Part shown: positions 33,907 through 46,073 of the stretch, piece after piece | Position numbering within the stretch: the first letter of the stretch is position 1 | How the letters are laid out: the number at the start of each line of letters is the position of its first letter | NCBI GenBank assembly: GCA_027946365.1 | Contig: JAPEUQ010000008.1 | Location: forward strand, 1,302,001 to 1,366,000 | Length of the DNA stretch: 64,000 nucleotides | Direction: 5' to 3' | Source of the DNA: Kalmusia sp. IMI 367209 | Lineage: Eukaryota; Ascomycota; Dothideomycetes; Pleosporales; Didymosphaeriaceae | Made by a program: the position numbers and the translations under genes | The notes under the pieces: generated by a model | Seen by the model: only the letters and a program-made list of their open reading frames with translations | Database searches by the model: none | Told to the model about the DNA's origin: nothing

Positions 33907-34720
33907 ATGGATCCGACGTCGCCTCGTCCTCTGAAGAGGTCTCGAAAAGGACGTACCGAATACAAGTCACGCCGAATCAAATGCGGCGAAAAGAGACCGC
34001 AATGCGGACAATGCGCACGACACAGGATGACCATACTCGATAGCCTCTTCAGGCAGGATGCGCGTAGTACTGCTGCTCCAAAGCAGCGACTGAGGCGCTC
34101 ACTAACGCCCTCATCCGTCGAAGCAATACCTACAGAACCACGGGAAGCGGTAGCATGGACGCGTAATGCCCTATCCTCTTTGAATCTTGGCCAGCATGCG
34201 ACGCATCAATTACATTCCCCGCCTGCTGTTGTTAACACCGTTGTAGTCCCTCCGATAGTGCATGCGGTTGTCTCCCCAGTCATTGCGACGAGCGCCGAAG
34301 CTATGCGAGCCCCGCACACACCTAGAGTAGCCAGCGCTTCAACACCCGCCGAGTACGTGTCGCCAGGATAAGCGAGCTCCATCTCGGAGCTCTCGCAAGA
34401 TGAAGAGGCGATTGCGTTATTCTCTCGGGTCTTTAACGAGGGCGCAGCCGAATAGCTAGACCTGTTGAATGATAGCCGATGTTTCACGGATTGGCTCCCG
34501 TTGCTCTCCTAGAGCAGTGCTCTCATCCGATATGCTGCGTGTGTAAGGGATTCCGTGTTGGTCGGCATTTGAACATTTATACTAATCGAGTGCGGTATAT
34601 GGGCTGTCGCTGCTAAACAACTTGGTCAAGCTACAAATTTCGGCCCTCAGGTCGGACGCACCTAAGGCCATACTCTTGCCGCAGTGACGTTACTCAAAGG
34701 CGATCGTGGTTTTCGCATGA
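33907..34720 (+). pseudogene. Degenerate Zn2Cys6 transcription-factor gene
   Basis: Starts ATG 33907 (MDPTSPRPLKRSRKG). The zinc cluster reads GRTEYKSRRIKCGEKRPQCGQCARH: the spacing and the basic RRIKC core are those of Zn2Cys6 proteins, but the first two Cys are Arg and Tyr and the sixth is not found. The frame continues to a stop at 34369-34371. In the same frame, after that stop, lie ALFSRVFNEGAAE*LDLLNDSR and, further on, GIWAVAAKQLGQATNFG, which resembles the middle homology region of fungal regulators. At least three nonsense codons. It cannot bind zinc normally and is almost certainly non-functional; the 3' boundary is approximate. Confidence 0.68.
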
Positions 34721-36705
34721 GCAAGAGGTTGCTCAGGAAAATACGAGGAGGGACAGCTCTGTTGCGGGTGCGTTGAAGGACACCAAGACGGAGACGTCCA
34801 TTACATCGAAAATAAGACTGTCTAAGATCAAGACGAGATATTTTAGCTGAAAGATGTCTACCACAAGGTTTAAAACAACGAAAAACTAGGTACTGGAAAG
34901 ACCACTAAATGTATTACATATTCACCACCTTGACGTATATCTGAAATATACATGAGGATAGATTTATCTCTGATTTAAACATGGATTCTTGCATTATGCG
35001 ATCGTCCTATAACATTGACTAAAAATGAGAACATTCCATGAGGGGGAAGTTGCGCACGAGCCTCGTGCACGAGCGTTCTCTCTGGACACTTTCCGTCTCA
35101 CAACTCACCACCCAATACCGGACGCAACATATCCTCCCCTTTGCTAACGGTGTGATGACTATCAACACAAGAAGCCACTACTAAATGAGGTCTTGACTTA
35201 ATTGGGGGCACGATATGATGCCAAACCCTGTGCAAAAGACGCGCAGTTGCATGGTTCACACCCAACTTTGCAGCAAGCGCAGATTCTTGGAAACCTAGCG
35301 CTAAAGCTTAAAGTAACATCTCCTATTATGGACTCCACTCGTTTGTGAGCGACGCGACCGAGAGTTTTAGTCAACGCTAAAAAGCCTGCGGCATTTCCCT
35401 CATCGAGCACCAGGGGCTGTTGGTAACCACAGATTGAGAGTGCTGACCGGAAAGAGGCTCTACCGCTCACCACATTTGACCTGCAATGACGCTGGTGTTT
35501 CTTACTGCACGATGATCCCGGTCAAGATGCTACAAGCTTCCACAACGAGAACCTTATCCACCAGAATGTCTTCCTGAGTGCCACTGGCGGAGCTGTGCTT
35601 AAAGAAATCAACAATGAGCATGTTCGACTCCCCGATCTTCGACAGCAACGAAGCCGTATATGGCTTATCTATCGCATTCGAGAACAAGACCCGTTTTTAC
35701 TAATTCTCACCAAAAACGCATGACCCATATCCTCATGCTCATACCATACCCAGGTTAGAGACCCATTTAAACCCGCTTCGGATAGATTCATTGTCGTCAT
35801 TGATCTCATACTCACATCAGTGGAGACGCGGGGTAGTGGCGGATGCACCCGCAGAGCTTGCAGCCCGAAGCTCTGGTCGTCACTCACATGGTGATCCTTG
35901 CTGTGACCGCGACTCCTGTTTCAAATCAACGTCTCGGGATCGCTTTTACTACCAGTTTTATACGCGTTCGACGACGATCGTAACACCACCTTCCGACTTG
36001 GCCTACCCTCAACATGGTCTGGGCTTGCAATCGAAGAGTTACTTCATGCTTCGCCTCGTACTAGCTCACCACCAGTTTGATTCCAAAGGAAATCCAGAAA
36101 TGCCGTTGGTCGCTCAAGATTGCATAATGACCATCATTGTACCTGTATCGGCGTCATCATGATGCCAGGAGTGTCTGATCAACTTTCCAAATTGGGTCCA
36201 CATGCAACTGACAATTCACGCAGCAGGCCACTTCCCATCTATGAGTGAATGAGACGACCGCGAGGACAAGGATGCACACCCGCAATTCTTTCCGCAGCTG
36301 AACTTCGACTGCGGTCGGATGCTGTTCTCCCATACGTATCCTTTTACACAATATGTTCCCACCAATGGCTCGTTCACAGCTCGCCTGAGTACACGGGCCT
36401 GAACATCATGGTCAACCCTGGTGGTTCCCTCAGCGATTCTCCAGAAGCTAGGAGATAAGATTTTTGGGCCTGCGTTTCGGGCTCAGCTTCAGGGACAAGA
36501 TTCGCGTTCGTCTAGGTCATGGGTTTCTCTGATCAAACTATAGAGATTTAAGCTCAAAAGCAACGGTGGTGGTGTGAACCATAAAGAGCCGCATAAGGAG
36601 TTCATTGATCAAGACTGCTTCTTCTTCTGCAAATCCGGGATCTTTTATTTTGTTCATTAGCAGCAGACGGTGATTTACGTCTTGATACCTCGAGCCACTA
36701 TCGAC
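34721..36705. other. Intergenic or decayed coding DNA
   Basis: Minus-strand frames at 35198-35473, 35502-35687 and 35669-35887 lie in a row and could be pieces of one decayed gene (VLDEGNAAGFLALTKTLGRV, TASLLSKIGESNMLIVDF), but I recognise no family and the pieces do not join with splice signals. The aquaporin promoter lies at the right end. Confidence 0.4.
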
Positions 36706-37580
36706 ATGGTGAAAACGCCCGATTTAGAGAAGAGCCAGGATGTCATGCTCGCAATGTCGGACAGCTCCAGTGGAGCATCGATCACTACAGCTCAAAGCAA
36801 ACCCAACCTACTGCGGAAAGAACTCACCGTCGCTCTGGGCGAGTTCGTTGGTACTTTCATGTTTCTCTTCTTCGCGTTCGCCCCGACACAGATCGCACTG
36901 GAAGCCGCGACTATCAACCCCGAGACGCCGCCCGATGTGAATAAACCTCCAGAGGTAGCCAAGCTGCTTTTTATTGCCTTTGCTTTTGGGGCTGCCTTGG
37001 CCGTCAATGTCGCGATCTTTGCGGATGTCAGTGGTGGCATGTTCAACCCTGCGGTGCGTATATGACTTTGTCAATCTTCGTCCAAAGACCGACTTGCAAG
37101 AACTTCATGCTGACACCCATGCAGGTGACCACTGCTCTATGGATTGTCGGACTTATTCGTTGGAATCGTGCTCTCTTCTCGGTCGTCGCCCAGCTCTTCG
37201 CCTCCGTTTGTGCTTCCCTTGTCGTCTCAGCCATCATTCCCGGTCCACTACCTGTAGCCACAGTCCTTGATCCCTCGGCGTCTGTCGCACGCGGTCTATT
37301 CTTGGAAGTCTTTCTCACCGCTCAGCTTGTCCTGACCATTCTCATGCTTCCATCAGGAGGTGCGAAGCCGCTCTACATTGGCATGGCCCTTTTCGTTGCC
37401 GAGCTTGCCGGTGTTTTCTTTACTGGTGGTAGCTTGAATCCCGCTCGAAGTTTTGGACCCGCCGTCGTTGTCGGCTTCCAGAGTTACGATTGGATCTACT
37501 GGCTTGGACCTCTAATGGGCGCTGGACTTGGTGCTGGGACTTTCACACTGATTCACTTTCTCCAAGGGGAAGAGCTATGA
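36706..37580 (+). CDS. Aquaporin / aquaglyceroporin (MIP family)
   Basis: Exons 36706-37053 and 37125-37580, 71 bp intron (GTGCGT ... ATGCAG), 267 residues. A hydrophilic N-terminus of about 40 residues is followed by six membrane segments and two half-helices with NPA motifs at residues 114-116 (GGMFNPAV, split by the intron) and 221-223 (GGSLNPARSFGP). The Arg after the second NPA is the selectivity-filter arginine. It conducts water, perhaps small neutral solutes, across the plasma membrane. I chose the ATG at 36706; an upstream in-frame stretch starts with GTG and is not needed. The intron falls exactly after the Ala of the first NPA. Confidence 0.92.
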
Positions 37581-38339
37581 GGAACGGCCCTCTTAGCTTT
37601 TTGTACCTTATTGACTATGGCAAACTTCCAACTTTAGGTCGTGTATCATGCCGTCTCGGGATATATGGGACCTCACACGTTCGTTAGATTCACAAGCTTG
37701 GCATCATTTGTTCCCCAGTTTTATGAAGCTTCAACAGAGATAAATCAGTTTCGAAATCCAACTTCCATCCTCCGTTTACCCAGTAAAACGTCTGCATGAC
37801 TGTACCTTCCTTGGCAGGCTAGGTGATCAGGGTGTCGCCAGCCGCAATGAGTCTTGATGACACTGTATCCATAGGAAATTCCATCTTGTGTGTATGCGCA
37901 TAGCATAATATTTAACATTATATGCCAATCGTTCTCGCTGGGTGTTTCATCTCAGACAGGAATCCTCAACTGTATTCACAGCACGCGCTGCTCACCCCGA
38001 TCCTGGACCTGTTCGCATTCTGGCAACCAAAACCTCACTAATAGTTCCAGATACGATGGAACTCTATATAAAATCTGGGCATTTTGTATGGGTAAACCTC
38101 TATCACACAGTTGCGTTGTCGATGATAGGGGTACGAATGTGGGGAAACTCATGGCTAATCATCCATATTAATGAACCAGGACACGGTACTTGGAATTTCA
38201 GTACGCCACTACCGCAACCTCATATCTGCAGGGCGAACCTAATCCCCATACACTTTACCATATCTCCAACCGAGTCTTGCGGCTCTCGCAAGGTGAGAAT
38301 CGAGGCTGGCTAACTCAGCGGACTACAACGTCTTCAACA
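37581..38339. other. Intergenic
   Basis: 3' flank of the aquaporin gene and promoter of the next gene. A frame continues upstream of 38340 to 38190 but contains the presumed leader; the signal peptide argues for the internal ATG. Confidence 0.5.
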
Positions 38340-40346
38340 ATGGAGAAGATATCGCTCGCAATGAAGCTTGCCTTTATAGGCACAGTACTTCTTTCCACCT
38401 TCGTATCCGCCGCTCCTCTCGACGACCTCGCTCGCGACGTTTCCCGCGTTGAATCCATTCGCGAAATCAAAGACATCCAGCGCTCTTTCGCACACCTTGC
38501 CCAATTCGGCCGTTTCAACGACGCAGCTTCGCTCTTCGCGCCTAATGCGACATTCGTATGGGGCAACTCCACTGCAGTCGGGCAGTCTGCCATCGAGGAC
38601 TTCTTGCACAACCACGCAGGAGGTATGGATGGAAAACAGCCCGGCTCGCTGAACACAATGGTCATTGAGAATCCGGTGGTGAGTCTGAGCGTCGACGGAC
38701 AGAGCGCGAAGGCGCGCTGGAATGGGATTCGGTTTGCGGGAGACGGGAAGGGCGGATCGTGGATTGAGGGCGGGATATACGAGAATCAGTATGCGAGACG
38801 GGAAAGTGGGTGGCAAATCTCCCTCTTGCATTATCATGCGTTGTACGAGGGGACGTACGAAGATGGCTGGAAGAATGTAGGTGGCCGCGGTATACCAGTC
38901 ATCCCGTACCATTTCACGCCTGAAGGGGCCGGCGTGCCCATCCCACGGCAAGAGGGCGAAGCCGAGAAGACAAACACTACTCTAGCAGAGCTGGACATCA
39001 GGATCCGTAGACTAAACGACGAGGACGAAGTTAGGAATCTAATGCATGCCCATGGATACTACGTCGATCGCCGCATGTGGACCGATGTCGTAGACCTGCA
39101 TACCAACAAGACGAAGGTGACCATCACCGGTCTGGGTACTTTCCATGGACTCACCGGCGCGCGGCAGGCGCTCGAGAGAATGGGCCCAGAGGGCTTGACG
39201 ACAGGCGTGAACAACGATCACCCCATCTTCGACACCATCGTAGAAGTCAATCCCAACGGCCAACGCGCCGTCGCACGCGGCATCGAGATCGCCATGCGCG
39301 GAAACACAAACAACCACACCGCATCCTGGGAGTTCAACGTGTTCAGAAACAACTTTGTTAAAGAGGGTGGCGTGTGGAAAGTCCAAGCCATCGAGACCAC
39401 GCCGCTCGTAGTAGCAGACTACTACAAAGGATGGGGTGACGGCGGTCTAGGAGAGCCGAACTGGTACGTCCCTCCCTGGATCTCCGTCACGAACTTCCGC
39501 GCGGCAGGCATCACGTCGAACAGCAGTAGCAATGCGACATTGGCAGATCTGGAGCGCAAGCTATTGCGCTCAGCCGCCTACGACGGCACGGAAAACGAGT
39601 CCCATGCTTACGGCTACCTCCTCGACGACATCGACTGCGCGCGTATGGGGTCGCTCTTCGCGTCCCGCGGGCACAAGTCATCCCCCTTCGCAGGCTTCTT
39701 CATCACGCCCGAGCGCATAAAGAACGCGTGCTTCGCGTCCTACGGGACGAATCGATCTGCCCTGCGCAGCAGCATATCTTTCCACTGGCGACCCCAGCCC
39801 GTTATTCTCGTCAGCAACGACGGCCGCAGCGCAACGCTGCGTGCCCGCCTCTTGCAGCCCTCCACGTCCGTCAGCAAGGCTGGGTCTCTCAACTCGGCCA
39901 TCTACCACGACCAGGTCGTCTTGGAAAACGGTCGCTGGCGTCTCTGGAGCGTCACCATCGATGAGTTTTACTGGACGTCTTCGTCCTGGAGCGCGGGCTG
40001 GTCGAATCCGCCGCCTCGCAATGGGTCGGAGCCAGACCCGGAGCCTGCGGCCTGGACGAGGAAATATCCGCCCGATGTGACGATAAAGGAAGTTGGGGAG
40101 CGCGAGGCAGGGTTCAGGGGAGGAAGTGGCAAGTTTGTCGAGTGGCCCGAGATTCAGAGGATGTGGTTTGGGTATCGGAACTTGGTGAGTGGGAGGGTGC
40201 CGGTGGGGGAGAAGGTTGGGTTCTGGGAGGGGTGTGTACCGTGTAGAGTGAAACCTGACTGGGCCTTCGAGAAAAACGGGTATCAAGAACCTGAGGCGGG
40301 ACCGGGTGGAAATAGGACGGTAAAGAGTGGAGGTTGGGGTAGATAA
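38340..40346 (+). CDS. Secreted protein with three tandem NTF2/SnoaL-like domains
   Basis: Single exon, 668 residues from the ATG at 38340, where a signal peptide begins (MEKISLAMKLAFIGTVLLSTFVSAAP). Three units follow. Each opens with an acidic helix and a cone-fold core: IREIKDIQRSFAHLAQFGRFNDAASLFAPNA (about residue 40), DEDEVRNLMHAHGYYVDRRMWTDVVDLH (about 230) and ESHAYGYLLDDIDCARMGSLFAS (about 420). Several N-glycosylation sequons (NATF, NTTL, NHTA, NSSSN). The SnoaL/NTF2 fold includes hydratases, cyclases and dehydratases as well as ligand-binding proteins, so the reaction cannot be told. Homology between the repeats is weak and seen only as pattern. Higher G+C than the flanks and no introns. 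Confidence 0.85.
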   Translation: MEKISLAMKLAFIGTVLLSTFVSAAPLDDLARDVSRVESIREIKDIQRSFAHLAQFGRFNDAASLFAPNATFVWGNSTAVGQSAIEDFLHNHAGGMDGKQPGSLNTMVIENPVVSLSVDGQSAKARWNGIRFAGDGKGGSWIEGGIYENQYARRESGWQISLLHYHALYEGTYEDGWKNVGGRGIPVIPYHFTPEGAGVPIPRQEGEAEKTNTTLAELDIRIRRLNDEDEVRNLMHAHGYYVDRRMWTDVVDLHTNKTKVTITGLGTFHGLTGARQALERMGPEGLTTGVNNDHPIFDTIVEVNPNGQRAVARGIEIAMRGNTNNHTASWEFNVFRNNFVKEGGVWKVQAIETTPLVVADYYKGWGDGGLGEPNWYVPPWISVTNFRAAGITSNSSSNATLADLERKLLRSAAYDGTENESHAYGYLLDDIDCARMGSLFASRGHKSSPFAGFFITPERIKNACFASYGTNRSALRSSISFHWRPQPVILVSNDGRSATLRARLLQPSTSVSKAGSLNSAIYHDQVVLENGRWRLWSVTIDEFYWTSSSWSAGWSNPPPRNGSEPDPEPAAWTRKYPPDVTIKEVGEREAGFRGGSGKFVEWPEIQRMWFGYRNLVSGRVPVGEKVGFWEGCVPCRVKPDWAFEKNGYQEPEAGPGGNRTVKSGGWGR

Positions 40347-40776
40347 CAAATGGCTATCTGGGTCGATCTGTACCAGTTGCCTGAAGATTGTTCTATGACT
40401 GAATTAGCATATTAGCCTGCTCCCGTGCTTCGCTACTTGTCCCACTAGTAGTAAGCAGGAATAAATCGTGTTAACGCAGTGAATTCGAGCTGTACGTATT
40501 ATCATTACCGAGCGGTCGGCGGGTAGGCGCGCCGCGAATGGAATGTCTGTCTCCCGAATAACCTCAAACACCATATAGCATAGCTGCCAGCCGTCTATAC
40601 AAGCGTGCGACATGGTCCCATCATCGCGCTCCATCTCATCATTCATCCTATGCCATTCTCCGAAGCGTTTATCGGCGTGCCGCTTTATCCTCCTAAATCT
40701 TCCCGTATTTACAATCTTCTGTAGACGTCGTTCACTTCGATACGTATTCCAGAATCTCTCAACACGCTCGTAAACC
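40347..40776. other. Intergenic between convergent genes
   Basis: No gene seen; a minus-strand frame at 40404-40904 overlaps the last exon of the next gene out of frame and is a shadow. Confidence 0.5.
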
Positions 40777-41582
40777 CTACGACACGTGCGACCTCGTCTT
40801 CCTTCGGACACCTGCTTGCGCAGCGAACATTGCGATGACCGCAGCCGCGTTGATAATAAGGACGATCTGCAACCACTTGACGACGATCTGTACTCAGTCA
40901 GCACCCGTCTTCCTTTTCAAATTCCAGGAGAAACTCACTGCCTCATTGCAAGCGATCGTGGTCGCCCATGCATTGATGTTCGGAATCGACCCGCTGCGTT
41001 TGTAAAGCGGGCCTATAAAATTACACGTCGCGATCTCGCGGGAGCACAGCATATTCGAGAACGGTACACCACCCTGTGCGGTCTTGGCCGTCGTCTTAGT
41101 GCAGCCAAACTCGTCCGGGCCCTTGTCCGTGTAGTGCGTGATAATCGACGCGAGTGCAGCGCACATACCAACGACGGACATGCCAATAGCGGAGCCTACC
41201 CAAAACCTTCGCAGAGGCTACTCTCCAGTTAGTCTTGACGCTCCCGGTGAATGCGCGAAAAGCAACGTACCGTATGGTAGTCAAGGTCCATGGTGGTGGC
41301 CTTCAACTTGAAGAAGGCGACGATGCAGTTCACCGCCGCCGTCAAGCACAAGCAGCCTGACACTATCGTGGCGTTTGTGGACGGCTCGGTAAAGTCGACG
41401 ATGACATCGTCCCAGGGAAACTTATCTTTCTCGGGGAAGGTAGACCTGCGCTTTATCCAGCGGCCGATGAAGTAGTCGGTTAGGATCCAGTAGTGCGTCG
41501 TTAGGATGATAGAGACGAAAGAGAGAATGGCGAAGAGGACGGTGGGAACGAGCGACAGGACGAGGAGCTTGCTGTATTGCAT
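40777..41582 (-). CDS. Four-helix integral membrane protein, function unknown
   Basis: Exons 41582-41271, 41217-40939 and 40887-40777, introns 53 and 51 bp (GTACGT and GTGAGT donors), 233 residues. Hydrophobic segments: LLVLSLVPTVLFAILSFVSIIL near the N-terminus, ATIVSGCLCLTAAVNCIVAFF, FWVGSAIGMSVVGMCAALAS, and IVLIINAAAVIAMFAAQA near the C-terminus. A Cys-bearing loop (GCTKTTAK, SNMLCSREIATCNFIG) lies between helices 3 and 4. The topology resembles fungal tetraspan proteins of the SUR7/PalI kind, but no diagnostic motif was found. Confidence 0.8.
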
Positions 41583-43920
41583 GGTGGATGGGCTGTTGAT
41601 TCAGGCGCGGAGAAGTGAGCGCAGGTGGTTTGACGGAAAGAAAGTAGTCTAAAGGGTGTAGCGATGGATTCCGGGTGGGTCGTATTCGAAGAAGTGGCTG
41701 CTTTGGTCGTAGTGGTCGCAGCAGCCTGAATCAAACGTCGCTCGAGTGGTGTTGAATAAGCAAGGGAATGTGGCAGCCGCAGCCTGTGACGTCTCTTTCC
41801 CCCAGAGTAAAACTTGAGCGGCAGCAAGAACACGAACGTAGGCCGGCGGCATCCAGCTCCTGTATATGCAGTCGGCACTGCAGCTTACCCGCGTCGTCCG
41901 CCACGGGCATGTGTCTTGGCCGCAAGCCGATTTTCCATTCTCAACGACTCTTGGCCCGAAGCGGGCACACCCCTGCGGAGCGATTGGCTACGGGCTGTTA
42001 AGCTTAGGTTATATGGCTTCCTGTTTGGGGTCCGAGTGGTGCAGGAAGCGCTGCGCCTCGCTACGGGAGGCATTGTGAGCTTCGCCGATCAGCTCTGAGC
42101 GCTCCTGCTATGGAAATAGCTGTGGGTCGCGGCGGCTTCAGTAAGGTGTGTGTGCCATCACGATTGTCAGAAACTCCAAAATGAAAGGACTCTTGGACGT
42201 GAATCTGTCGGTTCGCCGGCTGCGTCGATGTTGTAGATCAGTGCAACGTGACGCGATTGGATGATAGACGAGAGGACCCGCGTACCGTCAGCTGCGGCTC
42301 CCATATGAAGGGAGCATCCTCCGCAATGCACCCAGCGAACAATTGTCCAAACCACCTATAGTGACCACTTGAGAATTTCCATGCATACTTGAAACAATGG
42401 ATCGTGCTTTTAGTCTCGAAGCACTCCAAACGCGGATCGAACGACTCCAAGTCATCATCCAGTGATTTAGAACGGGCCTTCAAACCCTCAAAATGGCATC
42501 AATTCTCTTGGCAGCAGTACAACGCGAAATAGAGCCAGGATTTCCCCGCCATTGCACAGCCACCTAGCGTCGCTGGGATCTGCAATTCCACTCTTCAGCC
42601 ATCGGCCATCGCCCAGCGGGTCGCCAAATTGCTTGCACTCATATCTGAATTTCCGTACAGTAAGATTCGGACTAGCGGGCTTGGTATTGCAGGCGATCGG
42701 ACATGGCGTTGAACTGTGGAGGTTGCCCCTGAGAAGATCCGAAGCGCCGGTTACATAAGCGTCTCTTGGCCTTATTAGGACTAGTGACATACCTAAATGG
42801 ATGCCGGCACGGAGCTCCGACTCGGCACGGCGTCTCTCGCAGTGTGCTGTCCTAGAAGACTCCATTTCATACTCGGTTATAACATACAGATCGATAAGAC
42901 TCGCAATAGTCGACAAACTCGAATTCGTAGTATGGTTGAAGACTGCTATACTCATTGAATCGCGTAATGCTACACGACGTAACACCTCTGAAGAGAGCAA
43001 GAAGAGATAGCACAGGTAGAAACGATAGCACCCTAAGTATATGAAATAAGTCTTACTAAATCATTCGCAATCAATCAGGAAGTGTACATACAACACGTCC
43101 AGCTTGGAAAGCAATTGGAAGTACGCCGCGGAATGTTTCCCTCCTAATTGACACGTCTATTGGCAGCCGTACTAATTAACGACTAATCTTCCTCTATAAC
43201 TCATTATGAACATGTCACTTGGGTTAGTTGAATATCATATGCCATGGAATCACAATTTGTTTGCTCATATTCTCTCACTGATCACTTACAGCCCAAAAGA
43301 AGTTTCATTCTGTAGACAGATGATAGATCGCTTCACTACGATAATGGAACGAGAACGTAAGGGCCACCTGGTGGCTGATCAACTTACCATATCGAATGGC
43401 ACTTCTGACTTGATTTCGTTGTTTGCCCTCGTCGCTACTAACTAAATTTTTTTCCCTACAGGGTAGTGGATTACAACTTCTATTCCACTAGCGATGACTT
43501 CATTAATTTCCACGGCCGAGAATGATACAACGATTCGGCACTAAATGACATCTACAATATTGTTATTCATCGGCTCAGAACACTTGGCACGGATCTTCGT
43601 CGATTGTTGATGTTTGTATGCATGGTCCACTACGACTGGCGCAGCTCATCATGGACATAGTTCGGAGTCATCAACTGATACATCCCCCGCACCTCTAAGC
43701 GCTTTTTGAGTTCTAAAATCAAAGCGGAGAAAGTACTATCGCGCTCTATCAGCTATTAACGAGGTGATGGCTTTAAGTGGACGTCGTGCTGCCCAGGCAA
43801 CGGCGTGACAACCTTCCACTCCACGAACCATCTCGAAAACACACAAACACAAACAAAATCTCCAGACGCTCTTCTTTTGCCGATAGTCAATCATATCAAA
43901 GCCCTTCGAACGAACGCCAA
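41583..43920. other. Long intergenic region, two weak frames
   Basis: A minus frame at 42488-43000 (170 codons, ends LPRELMPF) and its neighbour 42238-42483 look somewhat protein-like but start without a clear ATG context and match nothing I know. A plus frame at 43206-43445 (SPKEVSFCRQMIDRFTTIMERE) may be a remnant. None is called as a gene. Confidence 0.4.
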
Positions 43921-44421
43921 ATGACACCTCAAAAGCAACTCCGAAGCACCTCCAGCTCGACCACCGAAGCCTCATCAAATGATACAATCGGCGCTCCCGC
44001 TAGCACTTCGTCCTTAGGAGATCAGCCTTCCAGCGGACAGTCTTCCAGTTCTTACTCTTCGGGCAGCCTTTCCGAGCCCCGTTCCGAGCCCCATCCCACC
44101 CACGCACCCTTCGTCACCGGTGAGTTTCCTAACTACCCACACGAGTACTCCTGCATCCGCTCGACGCGCAACACGCCCACAGATATCCCGCAAGAGATAC
44201 CATATGCGCGGGACTACACAGCGAGGGCTCAGGGTAACTATAATATGGACGGTCAACGTGAGGTCAAGAGGAGAAAAACTAGGCACGACGAGGATACGAT
44301 GCAGAAGATGAGGATCATGTTGGACGAGTTCGTTCGGAGAGAGGGCGTGAATGGGTATAGCTTAGAGACAGAGGGAAGGCTTGGAAGGTATGAGAGTGGG
44401 CTCATCAAGAGGGAAGGTTGA
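43921..44421 (+). CDS. Hypothetical low-complexity protein
   Basis: Open frame extending from about 43777. The first in-frame ATG is at 43921 (MTPQKQLRSTSSS), giving 166 residues; an unseen upstream exon is possible. Ser/Thr-rich first half, then a more ordered end with a basic cluster (REVKRRKTRHDEDTMQKMRIMLDEFVRREGVNGY) that could be a nuclear signal and amphipathic helix. No family recognised. It may be an orphan regulator or a chance frame. Confidence 0.4.
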   Translation: MTPQKQLRSTSSSTTEASSNDTIGAPASTSSLGDQPSSGQSSSSYSSGSLSEPRSEPHPTHAPFVTGEFPNYPHEYSCIRSTRNTPTDIPQEIPYARDYTARAQGNYNMDGQREVKRRKTRHDEDTMQKMRIMLDEFVRREGVNGYSLETEGRLGRYESGLIKREG

Positions 44422-46073
44422 TTTGGGAAATGAATGATGATGAGCATCATGAGGTATGATTCGAGTAAATGGAGCTTTTCTGGCCGTGGCTTAGATTTCT
44501 CTGAGCATAGAGTGTACTGCACTGGTTATTCTTGCGTTAACGACTGTGGAGAAAACTATATGTCTAATGGAAAATTCCAGGTTTGTATGAGTAATAGCAT
44601 AAGACGAGGTCTTATCCGGTCTAGTAGCACCAGATACGCACAAGCTTATAAATTGAAGGTGCTTGATCGCTTCCAGCATGGGATTTATCGTCACGAAAAG
44701 GAGCCTGGGTATTTCTTCCACAAGATCTGGGTTCCTGCTGACTTATAAAGGCCGTGCTTTCCTTCAACGAACCTAGCAAAACGCCGAGGAGGTCTCCATT
44801 GTCCCAGGAACTCGTGTCCTTCTCTTCATGGGCACACTTTACAGTAGTACCTCCTAAGCTGACTATCCTCCTTCTTTGCATCGCTGCTCAACATTTTCAA
44901 CAAAAGAATTCACACTTGAAGATCTAGACCGCAGCTTCGTAGAGATCGTGAAGAAGTGTAACATACCAAACCCTCTCATCGAAGTTATTTCTGTATTGAT
45001 TAACTTCTATCCCAACAGTCAGCCACGTAGGATACGGTTAGATCACTATTATGCTAAGCTAAAATATGTCTACCTTACCCTACCGCTCCTTCTGTGCAAG
45101 AGATCAAAACTACTTCGTTATGACAGATTCCGCCAACTGAGATAACAGAAATCACCAATTCGTATGGCAACAGTCGAAGAAGACGACACTGGCAGCCAAT
45201 AAGAAGGTGATGAAGGTGGGGAGAGAAGGAAAAAAGTTGACACTTAACAAACTATGCGTATATGCTCAGTGAAGCATGAAAATGTCATTCAGAAAGTGTC
45301 CAAAATCCAACAATGAGAAGCAGATTCTCGAGAGCATTGCTTACTTTGATATGTCTCCTTCCTTTCACTAGTCGTCGATATCTCTAGAGGGGAACTTCGA
45401 CAGCTTCAACTCATCCGAATGTCCACATGAGTCGGCCGCGTGTAGGCTGCCAACCCTTTATCAAAGGTGAGACAACTTTTCATGCTTACTATTCTTTGAT
45501 AATCGCCAGCCAACAACAAGTATCAGTCAGAATTTGCTTCCGAGATTCTTTCACGAAGTCCCAGTCGTAAAAGCTCTGTGCCCCACGATCCTGATAAGAA
45601 TATCCTGTATCAGAACCTATCCTCCATTTTCTTCACTCCCATCATTTATTTTAGATCATTCACTCTGGCACGATAACAAAATTATTCCGTGGTTGTTCTG
45701 TCTCAATCAGTTGATTTGAGGGGTCGTCGTTCAATCTGGAGACGATCTGTTCTTTTCATTGTCGTTGTACTCCCTGGAATTACCGTAATCTTCTCCCGAG
45801 CTTGCAAAAAATCTAAAGAACCTCCCGATTATGTATACCGAAGCTAGCAATTCCCCGCCTGGTAAATTGAGGGAGGTCCCGAAATGCTTGCCGATCGGCT
45901 AAACAAGACAACAACTCAAGCATCTGATAGAATAAGCGAAGGACCAAAATAGGAAAATGACATCGCATTGCTTGCCCTGTAGATGTTCACAGATATAAAA
46001 GTGGTTGAGACTTGGGTTTGAATTTCCAAGACACGAATCTTCACATTTCAACTGCGTCGACGACACCTTGACC
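44422..46073. other. Intergenic
   Basis: Short frames only (for example plus 44876-45145 and plus 44434-44748). No domain, signal peptide or splice support. The right end holds the promoter of the esterase gene. Confidence 0.5.

Noticed and set aside
39678..40349. 223-codon minus-strand frame opposite the triple SnoaL-like gene
   Set aside because: The sense strand encodes the signal-peptide protein in one long frame; high G+C gives long antisense frames by chance.
42488..43000. 170-codon minus frame
   Set aside because: No good ATG context, no recognised motif and no neighbouring exon that extends it with splice signals. Left as a weak frame.
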